Source: CAVQBJ01 sp963710725 (GTDB taxonomy: Bacteria; Actinomycetota; Thermoleophilia; Solirubrobacterales; Solirubrobacteraceae). From it: a stretch of DNA of 64,000 bases. Location: NCBI GenBank assembly GCA_963710725.1, contig CAVQBJ010000007.1, positions 124,001-188,000 on the forward strand. Direction: 5' to 3'. Below, piece by piece: positions 9,138 to 17,115 of the stretch; within the stretch, counting starts at the first letter, position 1, and every line of letters starts with the position of its first letter. The position numbers were made by a program, and so were the translations under genes. Under the pieces are notes generated by a model. That model searched no databases and was not told the origin of the DNA. It was given only the letters and a program-made list of their open reading frames with translations.

Positions 9138-10142
9138 TCAGGCGCTCAGCGCGGCGATCGCCCGCACCGCGAGCGTGTCCTCGTCGAGCCCCGCCTGGCG
9201 GGAGCGGCTCGCTCGCACTGCGGCTCCCCCGCGCGAGTCGAGTTCGAGGTCCGCGAGCGCCTGCAGCGCGCCGCGCAGCGCGGCGGCGTCGCGGCCGCGC
9301 ACGTCGGCGATGAAGCGGTCGGCGGCCTTCGGCGGCATGCGCAGGGTGCGCTTGATCGCCGCCGGCGCCTCACCGGCCTGCAGGCGCAGCGCGACGGCGT
9401 GGGCGTCGCGCAGGCGCTGCGCGATGAGGTACATCAGCCCCGGCAGCCGCTCACCCTGCTCGCGCAGGCGCAGGTAGGTCCGCGTCGCGGACGTGTCATC
9501 ACCGGCCACGAGCGCGTCCGCAAGCGCGTACGCGCGCGACTGCGCCGACGCGGCCGCCCGGCGCTCGACGTCCTCGACGGTGAGCGTCACCGGCAGCGCA
9601 TCGGCCTCCAGCGCGAGCTTCTCGAGCTCGCGCAGCAGACGCTGCTGACGCTCCCCCACCTGCGCCACGAGCGCGCGAGAGGCGGCGCTGTCGAGCTGCA
9701 CGCCACATCGGGCGCCGGCCTCGCGGACCCAGCGCGGCAGCTCCCAGGCCTTGATCGACGCCTCTGCGGCCACCTGGCCGCCGGCCCGCTTGACCGCGGC
9801 GTGCAGCGCGGCCGGAGCCTTGGCGCGCGCCTCCTCGCGGGCAAAGAACGCGACCGTGGTCTGCGGGTCGATCGCGGCCAGGGCCGGTGTGAGGTGCTCC
9901 TCCACCTCGGCCTCCTTATAGCGCTCGGCGCCCTCCACGATGATCACGCGGCGCCCCATCGCCAGGGTCATCATGGCGAGCGCGGCGGCAACGGCGGCGG
10001 GCGCGGCCGCCTCGCCCTCGAGGACCTCGACCGCGGCGGCGTCGCTGTCGGCCTCGGCGAGCGCGCGCAGGCGCGCGCGGCGCTCGGCGACGGCGCCGTG
10101 ATCGTCGCCGTGGATGAGATAGGCCGAGCGCAGCTCGGCCAT
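9138..10142 (-). CDS. holA: DNA polymerase III delta subunit
   Basis: Delta wrenches open the sliding clamp as part of the clamp-loader complex. The 334 residues begin MAELRSAYLIHGDD and show the three-domain AAA+-like organisation without a Walker A, plus the C-terminal collar region (LGERLPGLMYLIAQRLR). It overlaps the upstream leuS by one base (TGATG arrangement at 10140-10144), indicating translational coupling. ComEC/ComEA genes that often precede holA in bacteria are absent here. Confidence 0.9.
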   Translation of the reverse strand: MAELRSAYLIHGDDHGAVAERRARLRALAEADSDAAAVEVLEGEAAAPAAVAAALAMMTLAMGRRVIIVEGAERYKEAEVEEHLTPALAAIDPQTTVAFFAREEARAKAPAALHAAVKRAGGQVAAEASIKAWELPRWVREAGARCGVQLDSAASRALVAQVGERQQRLLRELEKLALEADALPVTLTVEDVERRAAASAQSRAYALADALVAGDDTSATRTYLRLREQGERLPGLMYLIAQRLRDAHAVALRLQAGEAPAAIKRTLRMPPKAADRFIADVRGRDAAALRGALQALADLELDSRGGAAVRASRSRQAGLDEDTLAVRAIAALSA

Positions 10143-12604
10143 CAGCGGACGACGAGGTTCACGAGCTTGCCCGGGACGACGATCTCCTTGACGATCTCAT
10201 TGCCGTCGATGTACGCCTGCACCTTCGGCGATGCCCGGCACAGCGCCTTCAGCTCGTCGGCATCCGCGGCCGACGGAGCGTCGACGCGGTCGCGCACCTT
10301 GCCGTTGATCTGGCACACGAGCTCGTACGTATCCCGAGCGAGCAGCTCCGGGTCGGCCTGAGGCCAGGGCAGCTCCCACACGCGCTCGCCGGTGAGCCGC
10401 TCATACGCGTCCGCGCTCATGTGCGGGGCGATGGGGAACAGCAGTGACGACGCCGTCGCGAGCGCGAAGCGCAGCGTCGCCGGGTCGGCCGCGTCGCGCA
10501 GGCGCGAGGCCTCGTTGAAGAGCTCCATCACCGCGGAGATCGCGGTGTTGAACAGGAAATGCGCGAGGTCGCCGCTCACCTTCTCGATCGCCCAGTGCGC
10601 CTTGCGCAGCAGCTCGAGGTCGGCGCCCTGCGCCACGCTGGCCTCGAGCTCGGACAGCGGCCCCGGGCCGCCGGCGCGCTCGGCCGTCTCGGCGGACAGG
10701 CGCCACAGGCGACCGAGGAAGCGGTGGATGCCCTCGACGCCGCGGTCGGACCAGTCGGCGTCCTGGTCGGCCGGTCCAAGGAAGAGCACGGTCGCGCGCG
10801 CGGTGTCGGCCCCGTAGCGCTCGACGATGAGCTCCGGTGGCACGACGTTGCCCCTGCTCTTGGACATCTTCTCGCCGTCCTTGAGAATCATCCCCTGCGT
10901 GAACAGCGCGGCGAACGGCTCCTGGAAGCTGAGGTATCCGAGGTCCGCGAGCGCCTTCACGAAGAAGCGCGCATACATCAGATGCAGGATCGCGTGCTCG
11001 ACCCCGCCGATGTACTGGTCGACGGGCATCCAGTCGGCGACCACGGCCGGGTCCCAGGCGGCCTCGTCGTTGTGCGCGTCGCAATAGCGCAGGAAGTACC
11101 AGGAGGAGTCCACGAAGGTGTCCATCGTGTCGGTCTCGCGCCGCGCCGGGCCGCCGCACGCCGGGCACGTGGTTCGCACCCAGTCCTCGGCCGCGGCGAG
11201 CGGCGAGCGCCCGCGCGGCGCGTAGTCCTCGACGTCGGGGAGCACGACCGGCAGGTCGCCGACTGCGACCGGGACGATGCCGCAGCCCTCGCAATGCACC
11301 ATCGGGATCGGACATCCCCAATAGCGCTGCCGTGAGAGGAGCCAGTCGCGCAGACGGTAATTGACCGAGGCATGCCCTTTCCCCTGCCGTTCCAGCCAGG
11401 ACACGATCTCCGGCAGCGCCTCGCGGTTGGGACGCCCGTCGAAATCGGGATCGGAGTTGACGAGCGGACCGTCGCCGCTGTAGGGCAACTCGTCCCCGCC
11501 CTCGATCACGCGGCGGATCGGCAGGTCGAAGGCGCGCGCGAACTCGTGATCGCGGGCGTCGTGGGCGGGCACCGCCATGATCGCGCCGGTCCCGTACTCC
11601 ATCAGCACGTAGTCGGCGACGTACATCGGAATGTGCTCGCCGTTCACCGGGTTGACCACGGTGCGGCCGAGCGGCACGCCCGTCTTGGGCTTGTCGGCCG
11701 CGCCGCGCTCCTGATTGGACTCGGTGAGCGCGTGGTTGATGTAGTCGCGCGCCGCCTGCTCATACGGTGTGCCGGCCGCGAGGCGCAGCACGTCGGGGTG
11801 CTCGGGCGCCATCACGAAGAACGTCGCCCCGAACAGCGTGTCCGGACGCGTGGTGAACACCGGGTAGTCGATCCCGAGCTCCTCGCAGCGGAACGTCACC
11901 TCGGCACCCTCGGAGCGCCCGATCCAGTTGCGCTGCATCGTCTTGACGCGCTCGGGCCATTCGATCTCGTCGAGATCGCGCAGCAGGCGCTCGGCGTAGT
12001 CGGTGATGCGGAAGAACCACTGCTCGAGCTGGCGCACCTCGACCTCGGCGCCGCACCGCTCACAGTGCCCGTCGATGACCTGCTCGTTGGCCAGCACCGT
12101 CTGGTCGTTCGGACACCACTTGACCGCTGCCTCCTTGCGGTAGGCCAGGCCGGCCTCGTAGAGCATCAGGAAGATCCATTGGGTCCAGCGGTAGTAGCGC
12201 GGGTCGCTGGTGGCGAGCTCGCGCGACCAGTCGATCGAGATCCCCCAGCGGCGGAACTGACGCTGGAAGGACGCGATCGAGGCCGCCGTGGAGTCGCGCG
12301 GATGCACGCCGGTGTTGATCGCGTGGTTCTCGGCCGGGAGACCGAACGAGTCGTAGCCCATCGGGTGCAGGACGCGGTGGCCGGTGCGCCGGCGGTGATG
12401 GGCGATCGCATCGCCGATCGCGTAGTTCTTCAGGTGGCCGATGTGCGGCTCGCCGCTCGGGTAGGGCAGCATCTCGAGCACGTAGGCGGTCGGCCGCCCG
12501 CCGGGGCGGCCCGGGTCGTTGGCCACCTCCCACGTCTGCTCCTGGGCCCACACGCGCTGCCAGCGGGGCTCGATCTCCTGCGGGTCGTAACGGAAGTCAC
12601 TCAC
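10142..12604 (-). CDS. leuS: Leucyl-tRNA synthetase
   Basis: Class I synthetase charging tRNA-Leu. From the GTG at 12604 the product is 820 residues, the usual bacterial size, and starts SDFRYDPQEIEPRWQRVW as in LeuRS. HIGH motif: PYPSGEPHIGHLKNY; KMSKS motif: EKMSKSRGN. The large editing domain (VFTTRPDTLFGATFFVMAP) and Cys pairs of the zinc modules (CPNDQ...CERCG; CPACGG) are visible. The frame stays open upstream to 13081, but that extension overlaps the BI-1 gene and has no similarity to LeuRS, so it is rejected. No T-box leader is visible in the 56-base upstream gap. It is coupled to holA. Confidence 0.97.
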   Translation of the reverse strand: MSDFRYDPQEIEPRWQRVWAQEQTWEVANDPGRPGGRPTAYVLEMLPYPSGEPHIGHLKNYAIGDAIAHHRRRTGHRVLHPMGYDSFGLPAENHAINTGVHPRDSTAASIASFQRQFRRWGISIDWSRELATSDPRYYRWTQWIFLMLYEAGLAYRKEAAVKWCPNDQTVLANEQVIDGHCERCGAEVEVRQLEQWFFRITDYAERLLRDLDEIEWPERVKTMQRNWIGRSEGAEVTFRCEELGIDYPVFTTRPDTLFGATFFVMAPEHPDVLRLAAGTPYEQAARDYINHALTESNQERGAADKPKTGVPLGRTVVNPVNGEHIPMYVADYVLMEYGTGAIMAVPAHDARDHEFARAFDLPIRRVIEGGDELPYSGDGPLVNSDPDFDGRPNREALPEIVSWLERQGKGHASVNYRLRDWLLSRQRYWGCPIPMVHCEGCGIVPVAVGDLPVVLPDVEDYAPRGRSPLAAAEDWVRTTCPACGGPARRETDTMDTFVDSSWYFLRYCDAHNDEAAWDPAVVADWMPVDQYIGGVEHAILHLMYARFFVKALADLGYLSFQEPFAALFTQGMILKDGEKMSKSRGNVVPPELIVERYGADTARATVLFLGPADQDADWSDRGVEGIHRFLGRLWRLSAETAERAGGPGPLSELEASVAQGADLELLRKAHWAIEKVSGDLAHFLFNTAISAVMELFNEASRLRDAADPATLRFALATASSLLFPIAPHMSADAYERLTGERVWELPWPQADPELLARDTYELVCQINGKVRDRVDAPSAADADELKALCRASPKVQAYIDGNEIVKEIVVPGKLVNLVVR

Positions 12605-12660
12605 GCCGCGGAGATTAGCGACGCGGCGTGCGGCGCCGAGGCGCGCCGGGCGGCGCGGCG

Positions 12661-13323
12661 TCAGCGGCTGTTTCCGAAGATCCGCAGCAGCACGAGGAAG
12701 ATGTTGATGATGTTGATGAAGATGCCCGTGGCGAGCCAGACGACGTCGTCGGGGCCCGCCTGACGACGGAGGTACTGAAAGTCGATGGCCAGGAAGGCCG
12801 AGGCGAAGACGTAGATCGCGATCGAGAGCAGGATGCTGCTCGTCGAGCTGACGAGCACCAGGATCCAGCTGACCACGATGACGGCGAAGAAGGCGAAGAA
12901 CAGCGGCCTTGCCCAGCGCACGAGGTCGCGCGAGGTCGCCATGCCGAACGTGGCCATGCCGAGGACGGTGAGCCCCGTGCCCCCGGCGGCCTGGTAGACG
13001 ACCGTCGGGTCCGTGCTCGCATAGTAGTTGAGGATCGGACCGAGCCCGATACCGAGCAGCAGCGCGAGGCCGTAGAGCCATCCGACGCCGATCGCTCCGA
13101 CGCGCAGCGGTCGCACGAACGCCTGCGCGAACAGCATCACGATCGCCACGATCTCGAAGACGAGGCCGGTGTTGTAGGAGAGATCGCGTCCGATGTAGGC
13201 GCCGCCGGCAAAGAAGCCGATGGCGACCGCGACGAGGAACATCGTCTGCCCGAAGAGGAGCGATGCGCTCGTCGCGCGCGCATCGCGTCTCGCGAGGATG
13301 CCCAGCCCACTGCTGCTTGCCAT
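12661..13323 (-). CDS. Bax inhibitor-1 (BI-1/TMBIM) family membrane protein
   Basis: 220 residues with seven hydrophobic segments and a short N-terminal tail (LGILARRDARATSASLLFGQTMFLV). Family members such as Bacillus YetJ are pH-gated calcium leak channels. The C-terminal half contains one of the two pore aspartates (FLAIDFQYL), but the position of the second, usually LD before the last helix, reads FINIINIFL, i.e. Asn instead of Asp by my alignment. The C terminus lacks the usual basic tail. The ATG at 13323 is chosen; the upstream extension is Arg/Gly-rich junk. It lies upstream of leuS on the same strand and is divergent from the epoxide hydrolase-like gene. Confidence 0.88.
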   Translation of the reverse strand: MASSSGLGILARRDARATSASLLFGQTMFLVAVAIGFFAGGAYIGRDLSYNTGLVFEIVAIVMLFAQAFVRPLRVGAIGVGWLYGLALLLGIGLGPILNYYASTDPTVVYQAAGGTGLTVLGMATFGMATSRDLVRWARPLFFAFFAVIVVSWILVLVSSTSSILLSIAIYVFASAFLAIDFQYLRRQAGPDDVVWLATGIFINIINIFLVLLRIFGNSR

Positions 13324-13430
13324 GTCGGTCGTTCCTTGCTTGCGCGGGCCGCCGGCGGCGTGGCGACCCCTGTTATCAGGGTTACAGAATAGGCCGGCGC
13401 CACGATGAAGCAACTGGAATGCTGTGACGC

Positions 13431-14366
13431 GTGTCCGGCGCGCTCGACGTGAACCACTTCCCAGTCGAGCACGTCGACGCCCGGCGGGGCGTGCGGCTCG
13501 CGGTCACGCGCGTCGGCGCCGGCGGCTTCCCGCTGCTGCTCGTCCACGGCTGGCCCGAGACGCGGCGGATCTGGTGGCGCAACATCGAGGCGCTCGCGAG
13601 CGCCGGCTTCGAGGTGATCGCGCCCGATCTGCGTGGGTTCGGAGACTCCGGGCTCGCGCCGGACGGCTTTTATGACCTCGCCGCCCACGCCCGCGACCTG
13701 CACGCGCTCGTGCGCGAGCGCTATGGCCACGAGCATTGCGCCGCCGTCGGCGGGGATCTCGGCGGCGGCGTGATCCAGGACCTGTCGCTTCGCTTCCCCG
13801 GCTTCGTCACGCGCCAGATCCTGTTCAACACCGTGCTGCCCGCGCTCGGCGAGCGCTACGCCGAGGCGGGGCTGCCGGCGATGCCGACACTCGAGGTGCG
13901 GGCCGCCGCTGACTATTACCGCCGCCAGGGTCGCGAGGCCGACGCACTGGCCGCCGAGCTCGACACGCCCGAGAAACGCGAGCGCTATATCGCCGAGTTC
14001 TACGGACACCGGCTGTGGGCGACGCCGGGGGCGTTCACGCGCGAGGAGGTCGCCTTCATGGCCGCGCCGTTCCGGCACCCGGCGCACCTTCGCGCCGGCT
14101 TCGGCAACTACGAGAGCGCGAGTGGCCGCCGCGCGCTCTCGGAGGCGCCGTGCTGGTTCGAGGTCAGCGCGGTGCCGACGCTCGTGCTGTACGGACCGGA
14201 GGATCACGTCATCCCGCGCCAGTTCCTCGAGATGTCCGAGGTCGCCTTCAGTGACCTCGTCGGCCCGTTCGTCGTGCCACGCGCCGGGCACTTCCTGCAG
14301 TGGGAGCGCGCCGAGCTGCTCAACCGCACGGTGGCGGCGTTCCGCGGCGACCTGCGCCATCCCTGA
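13431..14366 (+). CDS. Alpha/beta-hydrolase, epoxide-hydrolase-like
   Basis: 311 residues. The oxyanion-hole motif HGWPE (residues about 39-43), the nucleophile elbow GGDLGGG with Asp as nucleophile, a late acid (GPEDHVIP) and a C-terminal His (VPRAGHFLQWERAE) are visible. An Asp nucleophile with HGWPE is typical of epoxide hydrolases and fluoroacetate/haloalkane dehalogenases. HGWP plus the sequence LRGFGDS favours epoxide hydrolase. Lid tyrosines cannot be assigned with confidence. The start is a GTG at 13431; no ATG is available nearby. It stands alone, divergent from the BI-1 gene, with 46 bases before the coiled-coil gene that follows. Confidence 0.85.
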   Translation: MSGALDVNHFPVEHVDARRGVRLAVTRVGAGGFPLLLVHGWPETRRIWWRNIEALASAGFEVIAPDLRGFGDSGLAPDGFYDLAAHARDLHALVRERYGHEHCAAVGGDLGGGVIQDLSLRFPGFVTRQILFNTVLPALGERYAEAGLPAMPTLEVRAAADYYRRQGREADALAAELDTPEKRERYIAEFYGHRLWATPGAFTREEVAFMAAPFRHPAHLRAGFGNYESASGRRALSEAPCWFEVSAVPTLVLYGPEDHVIPRQFLEMSEVAFSDLVGPFVVPRAGHFLQWERAELLNRTVAAFRGDLRHP

Positions 14367-14412
14367 CGCGCTTCTTGCAGACCCACCGGCCGACGCTACT
14401 ACCATCACGGCC

Positions 14413-15225
14413 ATGGAGTACGGCGCCGATCCGCCCTACGAGGACGAGCACGCCTGGCAGTACGAGATCGACGGCGGTGAGCTGGAGGGCGAGTCGCCGA
14501 CGACCCCACTCGAGACGCAGCCTGCGGCGGCCGAGACGGCGCCGCCGGCGAGCGGCGAGACCGCCGTGCTCTCGGCCCACCTGGAGGCGATCGTGGACGC
14601 CGCCGAGCAGTCGGCCGAGCAGTTGCGCGCGGAGACCGAGCAGCGCGCACGCGAGCGGATCGCCGAGGCCGATCGGGCCGCGGAGTACCGCGTGGCCGCC
14701 GCCGAGGAGGAGGTCCGGGAGATCCTCTCGGAGGCGCGCGCGAACGCCGAGCGGGTGGCCGCCGAGGCGGTCAATGCGGTCGACTCGATCCACGCCGAGG
14801 CGCACGACACGCTGCGCGAGGCCAAGGCGACGCTCGCGCAGGCGCGCCTTGACGCCGAGCAGAACGCCAAGGAGATCGTCGGGAAGGCGCGGGAGGAGGC
14901 GCGCGAGGTCGTCCGCGCCGCGAACCTGGCCACCCGCGAGGTGATGGACGACGGCAGCGAGCTGTCCGAGCAACTGCGCGAGCTCTCGGCCTCGCTGCGC
15001 ACGAACGCCGAGCGACTGCTGCGCGACATCCGGCTCGCCCACGGCAGCATGACGGCACGTCTCGATCAGGCCTTGCCCGAAGGGCTCGCCGCGTCGCGCC
15101 TGGCAGCCGGCTCGCGCGAGCGCGGGCGCGACGACGACGCGCCGTCGCGCCCGCGCGTGCGCCCGGAAGACGCCGACGCCGCTGTCGACTTCGACGTCCC
15201 CGACTTCGTGATGCCCGACGACTAG
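14413..15225 (+). CDS. Coiled-coil protein of unknown function
   Basis: 270 residues. About residues 55-220 are an almost uninterrupted heptad-type coiled coil rich in Ala, Glu and Arg, reminiscent of DivIVA, ATP-synthase b subunit or SMC-type rods. The N terminus is acidic and Pro-rich; the C terminus is Arg/Asp-rich (RPRVRPEDADAAVDFDVPD). It has no signal peptide or membrane segment. The ATG at 14413 is the first start that avoids overlap with the upstream hydrolase. The DivIVA N-terminal domain that binds membranes is missing, so a septum or pole role is only a guess. The tRNA-Ala gene follows. Confidence 0.8.
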   Translation: MEYGADPPYEDEHAWQYEIDGGELEGESPTTPLETQPAAAETAPPASGETAVLSAHLEAIVDAAEQSAEQLRAETEQRARERIAEADRAAEYRVAAAEEEVREILSEARANAERVAAEAVNAVDSIHAEAHDTLREAKATLAQARLDAEQNAKEIVGKAREEAREVVRAANLATREVMDDGSELSEQLRELSASLRTNAERLLRDIRLAHGSMTARLDQALPEGLAASRLAAGSRERGRDDDAPSRPRVRPEDADAAVDFDVPDFVMPDD

Positions 15226-15282
15226 GGTGGCCGGGGCTCGCTTCGCGCAGTCGGGCCGGTAAACTGAGTCCTCGAAGCGCTC

Positions 15283-15355
15283 GGGGCTATAGCTCAGCTG
15301 GGAGAGCGTCGCGCTGGCAGCGCGAAGGTCGTCGGTTCGAGCCCGACTAGCTCCA
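15283..15355 (+). tRNA. tRNA-Ala (anticodon GGC)
   Basis: A 73-base cloverleaf. The acceptor stem is GGGGCTA with TAGCTCC and includes the G3-U70 wobble that identifies tRNA-Ala. The D arm has GCTC/GAGC, the anticodon stem TCGCG/CGCGA holds loop CTGGCAG (anticodon GGC), and the T arm is GTCGG TTCGAGC CCGAC. The discriminator base is A and no CCA is encoded. A possible -10 (TAAACT) lies about 18 bases before the 5' end. Confidence 0.97.
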
Positions 15356-15413
15356 TTGTCGATCGCGCCTCAGCGTGTGTGGGGGATGAGGTTGCTTCGC
15401 GTCGACCGTCGGC

Positions 15414-17027
15414 TCACCCGATCGTGATCGTTTCGCGCTGTCGTTCTCTTCCCCGGCTGAGCTTCAGCGTGTAGGACCCGGGATGGATCGTGCGCCGGGG
15501 ATTCAGCGCGAGCATCGTTCGCTTGCCGCTCCGACTGGCTGACCCAATGGCGTAGACGAGGCCGCCCCGGACGAGAATCGCTGCACTCAATGGTCCGCCG
15601 TTGGCGAGCTTGACGGGAGAGCTTGTCATCTGTGTCGTGCAGCTCTGGACCGTCTTCTTGTGGTTGCGCCTGCCAGTGGTGACCGGCTTGCACGTGACGA
15701 GCTCGATCTCGCCCGCCGGGCCGGCCGGTCCCGTCGCGCCGTTCGTGCCATTGGTGCCGCTCGTCCCTTTGGTGCCGTTCGTGCCACTGGTGCCACTGGT
15801 GCCGCTCGTCCCGTTCGTGCCGTTGACGCCCGCTGGGCCCTGCGGGAGCGATCCGCCGGTGCCCTTCAGCGAGATCGAGAGGGGCGCCGCGGGGTCGTTG
15901 CTGGGCAGGGTGAGGGTGGCTATGCGTCCGTTATCGGCGCTCGTCGCCGTGGGCCCGAAGCGAATGTCGATGGTGCACGTGTCGCCGGGCCAGAGGGTCG
16001 TTCCGGAGCACGTGTCGGTGGTGATCAGGAAGTCATCGGTGTCGCCAGCCGACACCTGCGCGTGCCCGATCTGCAGCTGGCCGTCACCGGAATCGGTGAT
16101 GGTGACCGTCTGCGGCGGGCTGTAGGTGTCGAGGGGTTGGGTGGCAAAGTCCAAGCCTGCGGGGTTGGGTGTCGCCGTTCCTGCGGGTCCATCGTCGACC
16201 GCGACGCCAAGAACCGAGCCGGAGGCCGAGATGAAGTCCGGGTCGGGGGTGCCGCTCCCGTCGAGGTTCGCCTGGCCGATCTCGTCCGAGGCCAAGCTCC
16301 CCCAGTAGATGTATTGGCCGTCAACCGCCACTCCCCGGTTATTGCCCGGTCCGGTGGCGATGAAGTTCTCGTTGACGCCGGTCCCGTCGAGGTTCGCCCG
16401 CCCGATCGTGGTGCCGAGGCCGTTCGTCCAGTAGACGTACTGACCATTGACGGCGACACCCCCCGGGTTGGTGGTGCCGGTGATGAAGCTCTGGTTGACA
16501 GTTGTCCCGTCGAGGTTCGCCCGCCCGATCGACCCGGTCCCGGGTTCCCCGAAGTTGCTCCAGTAGACGTAATGACCGTTGACGGCGACACCCACCGGGT
16601 TGTTTACGCTGGTGATAAAGGTCTGGTCGACGCCGGTCCCGTCGAGGTTCGCCCTCCCGATGGCACCCGTGTCACTACCGGAGCCTGGGTCGGCCCAGTA
16701 GATGTACTGACCGCTGACCGCCAGTCCTACCGCGCTTATGCCGGTGATGAAGCTCTGATTGGCGGTCCCGGTCCCGTCGAGGTTCGCGCGCCCGATCGAG
16801 TCGCTGTTATTGATCCAGTAGATGTACTGGCTGTCGACGGCCACGCCGAGCACACTCGTTGCGCCGGTGACGAAGCTCTGGTCGACGCCTGTCCCGTCGA
16901 GGTTCGCCTGCCCGAGCGTGGTGCCCTCGGTGGACCAGTACACATAGGCATTGGCCTGCGCCGCACAGAGCCCGGACACCAGTACCGCTGCCGCCGCCAG
17001 CCCGAGGCACGTCCCGCGCAGTGTCAT
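15414..17027 (-). CDS. Secreted YWTD-type beta-propeller protein with collagen-like linker
   Basis: 537 residues. It begins with a clear Sec signal peptide (GLAAAAVLVSGLCAAQANA). Residues about 28-290 hold seven or so repeats of about 42 residues with the pattern YIYW...IGRANLDGTGV-x-F-I, which fits a YWTD/LDL-receptor-like or DUF5050-like propeller. Next comes an immunoglobulin-like domain of the choice-of-anchor type (LDFATQPLDTYSPPQTVTITDSG), then a Gly-Thr-Asn/Ser triplet tract ending in GPAGPAGE, and a basic C-terminal beta domain. No sortase signal or lipobox is seen. It is probably a surface-exposed or released adhesive protein. The GGDEF/HD-GYP gene is next on the same strand upstream, but cotranscription is unclear. 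Confidence 0.85.
   Translation of the reverse strand: MTLRGTCLGLAAAAVLVSGLCAAQANAYVYWSTEGTTLGQANLDGTGVDQSFVTGATSVLGVAVDSQYIYWINNSDSIGRANLDGTGTANQSFITGISAVGLAVSGQYIYWADPGSGSDTGAIGRANLDGTGVDQTFITSVNNPVGVAVNGHYVYWSNFGEPGTGSIGRANLDGTTVNQSFITGTTNPGGVAVNGQYVYWTNGLGTTIGRANLDGTGVNENFIATGPGNNRGVAVDGQYIYWGSLASDEIGQANLDGSGTPDPDFISASGSVLGVAVDDGPAGTATPNPAGLDFATQPLDTYSPPQTVTITDSGDGQLQIGHAQVSAGDTDDFLITTDTCSGTTLWPGDTCTIDIRFGPTATSADNGRIATLTLPSNDPAAPLSISLKGTGGSLPQGPAGVNGTNGTSGTSGTSGTNGTKGTSGTNGTNGATGPAGPAGEIELVTCKPVTTGRRNHKKTVQSCTTQMTSSPVKLANGGPLSAAILVRGGLVYAIGSASRSGKRTMLALNPRRTIHPGSYTLKLSRGRERQRETITIG
15712..15845 (-). repeat. Collagen-like G-x-y triplet tract
   Basis: Tandem nine-base units encode Gly-Thr-Asn, Gly-Thr-Ser or Gly-Thr-Lys, followed by GPAGPAGE. 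The plus strand shows it as repeated GTGCC(A/G) runs. Such tracts often vary in copy number between strains and form extended stalks. Confidence 0.8.
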
Positions 17028-17115
17028 GCCTACGACATCGACCGCGACGGCTCCTTCTGAAGCGCGTCGAGCACGGAGGTCTTGAAGTGCGCCTAGCTCA
17101 CTCTCGAGTCGATCG

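Noticed and set aside
12605..13081. N-terminal extension of the leuS frame by 159 codons
   Set aside because: It overlaps the BI-1 gene on the same strand in another frame and has no LeuRS similarity; LeuRS starts at 12604.
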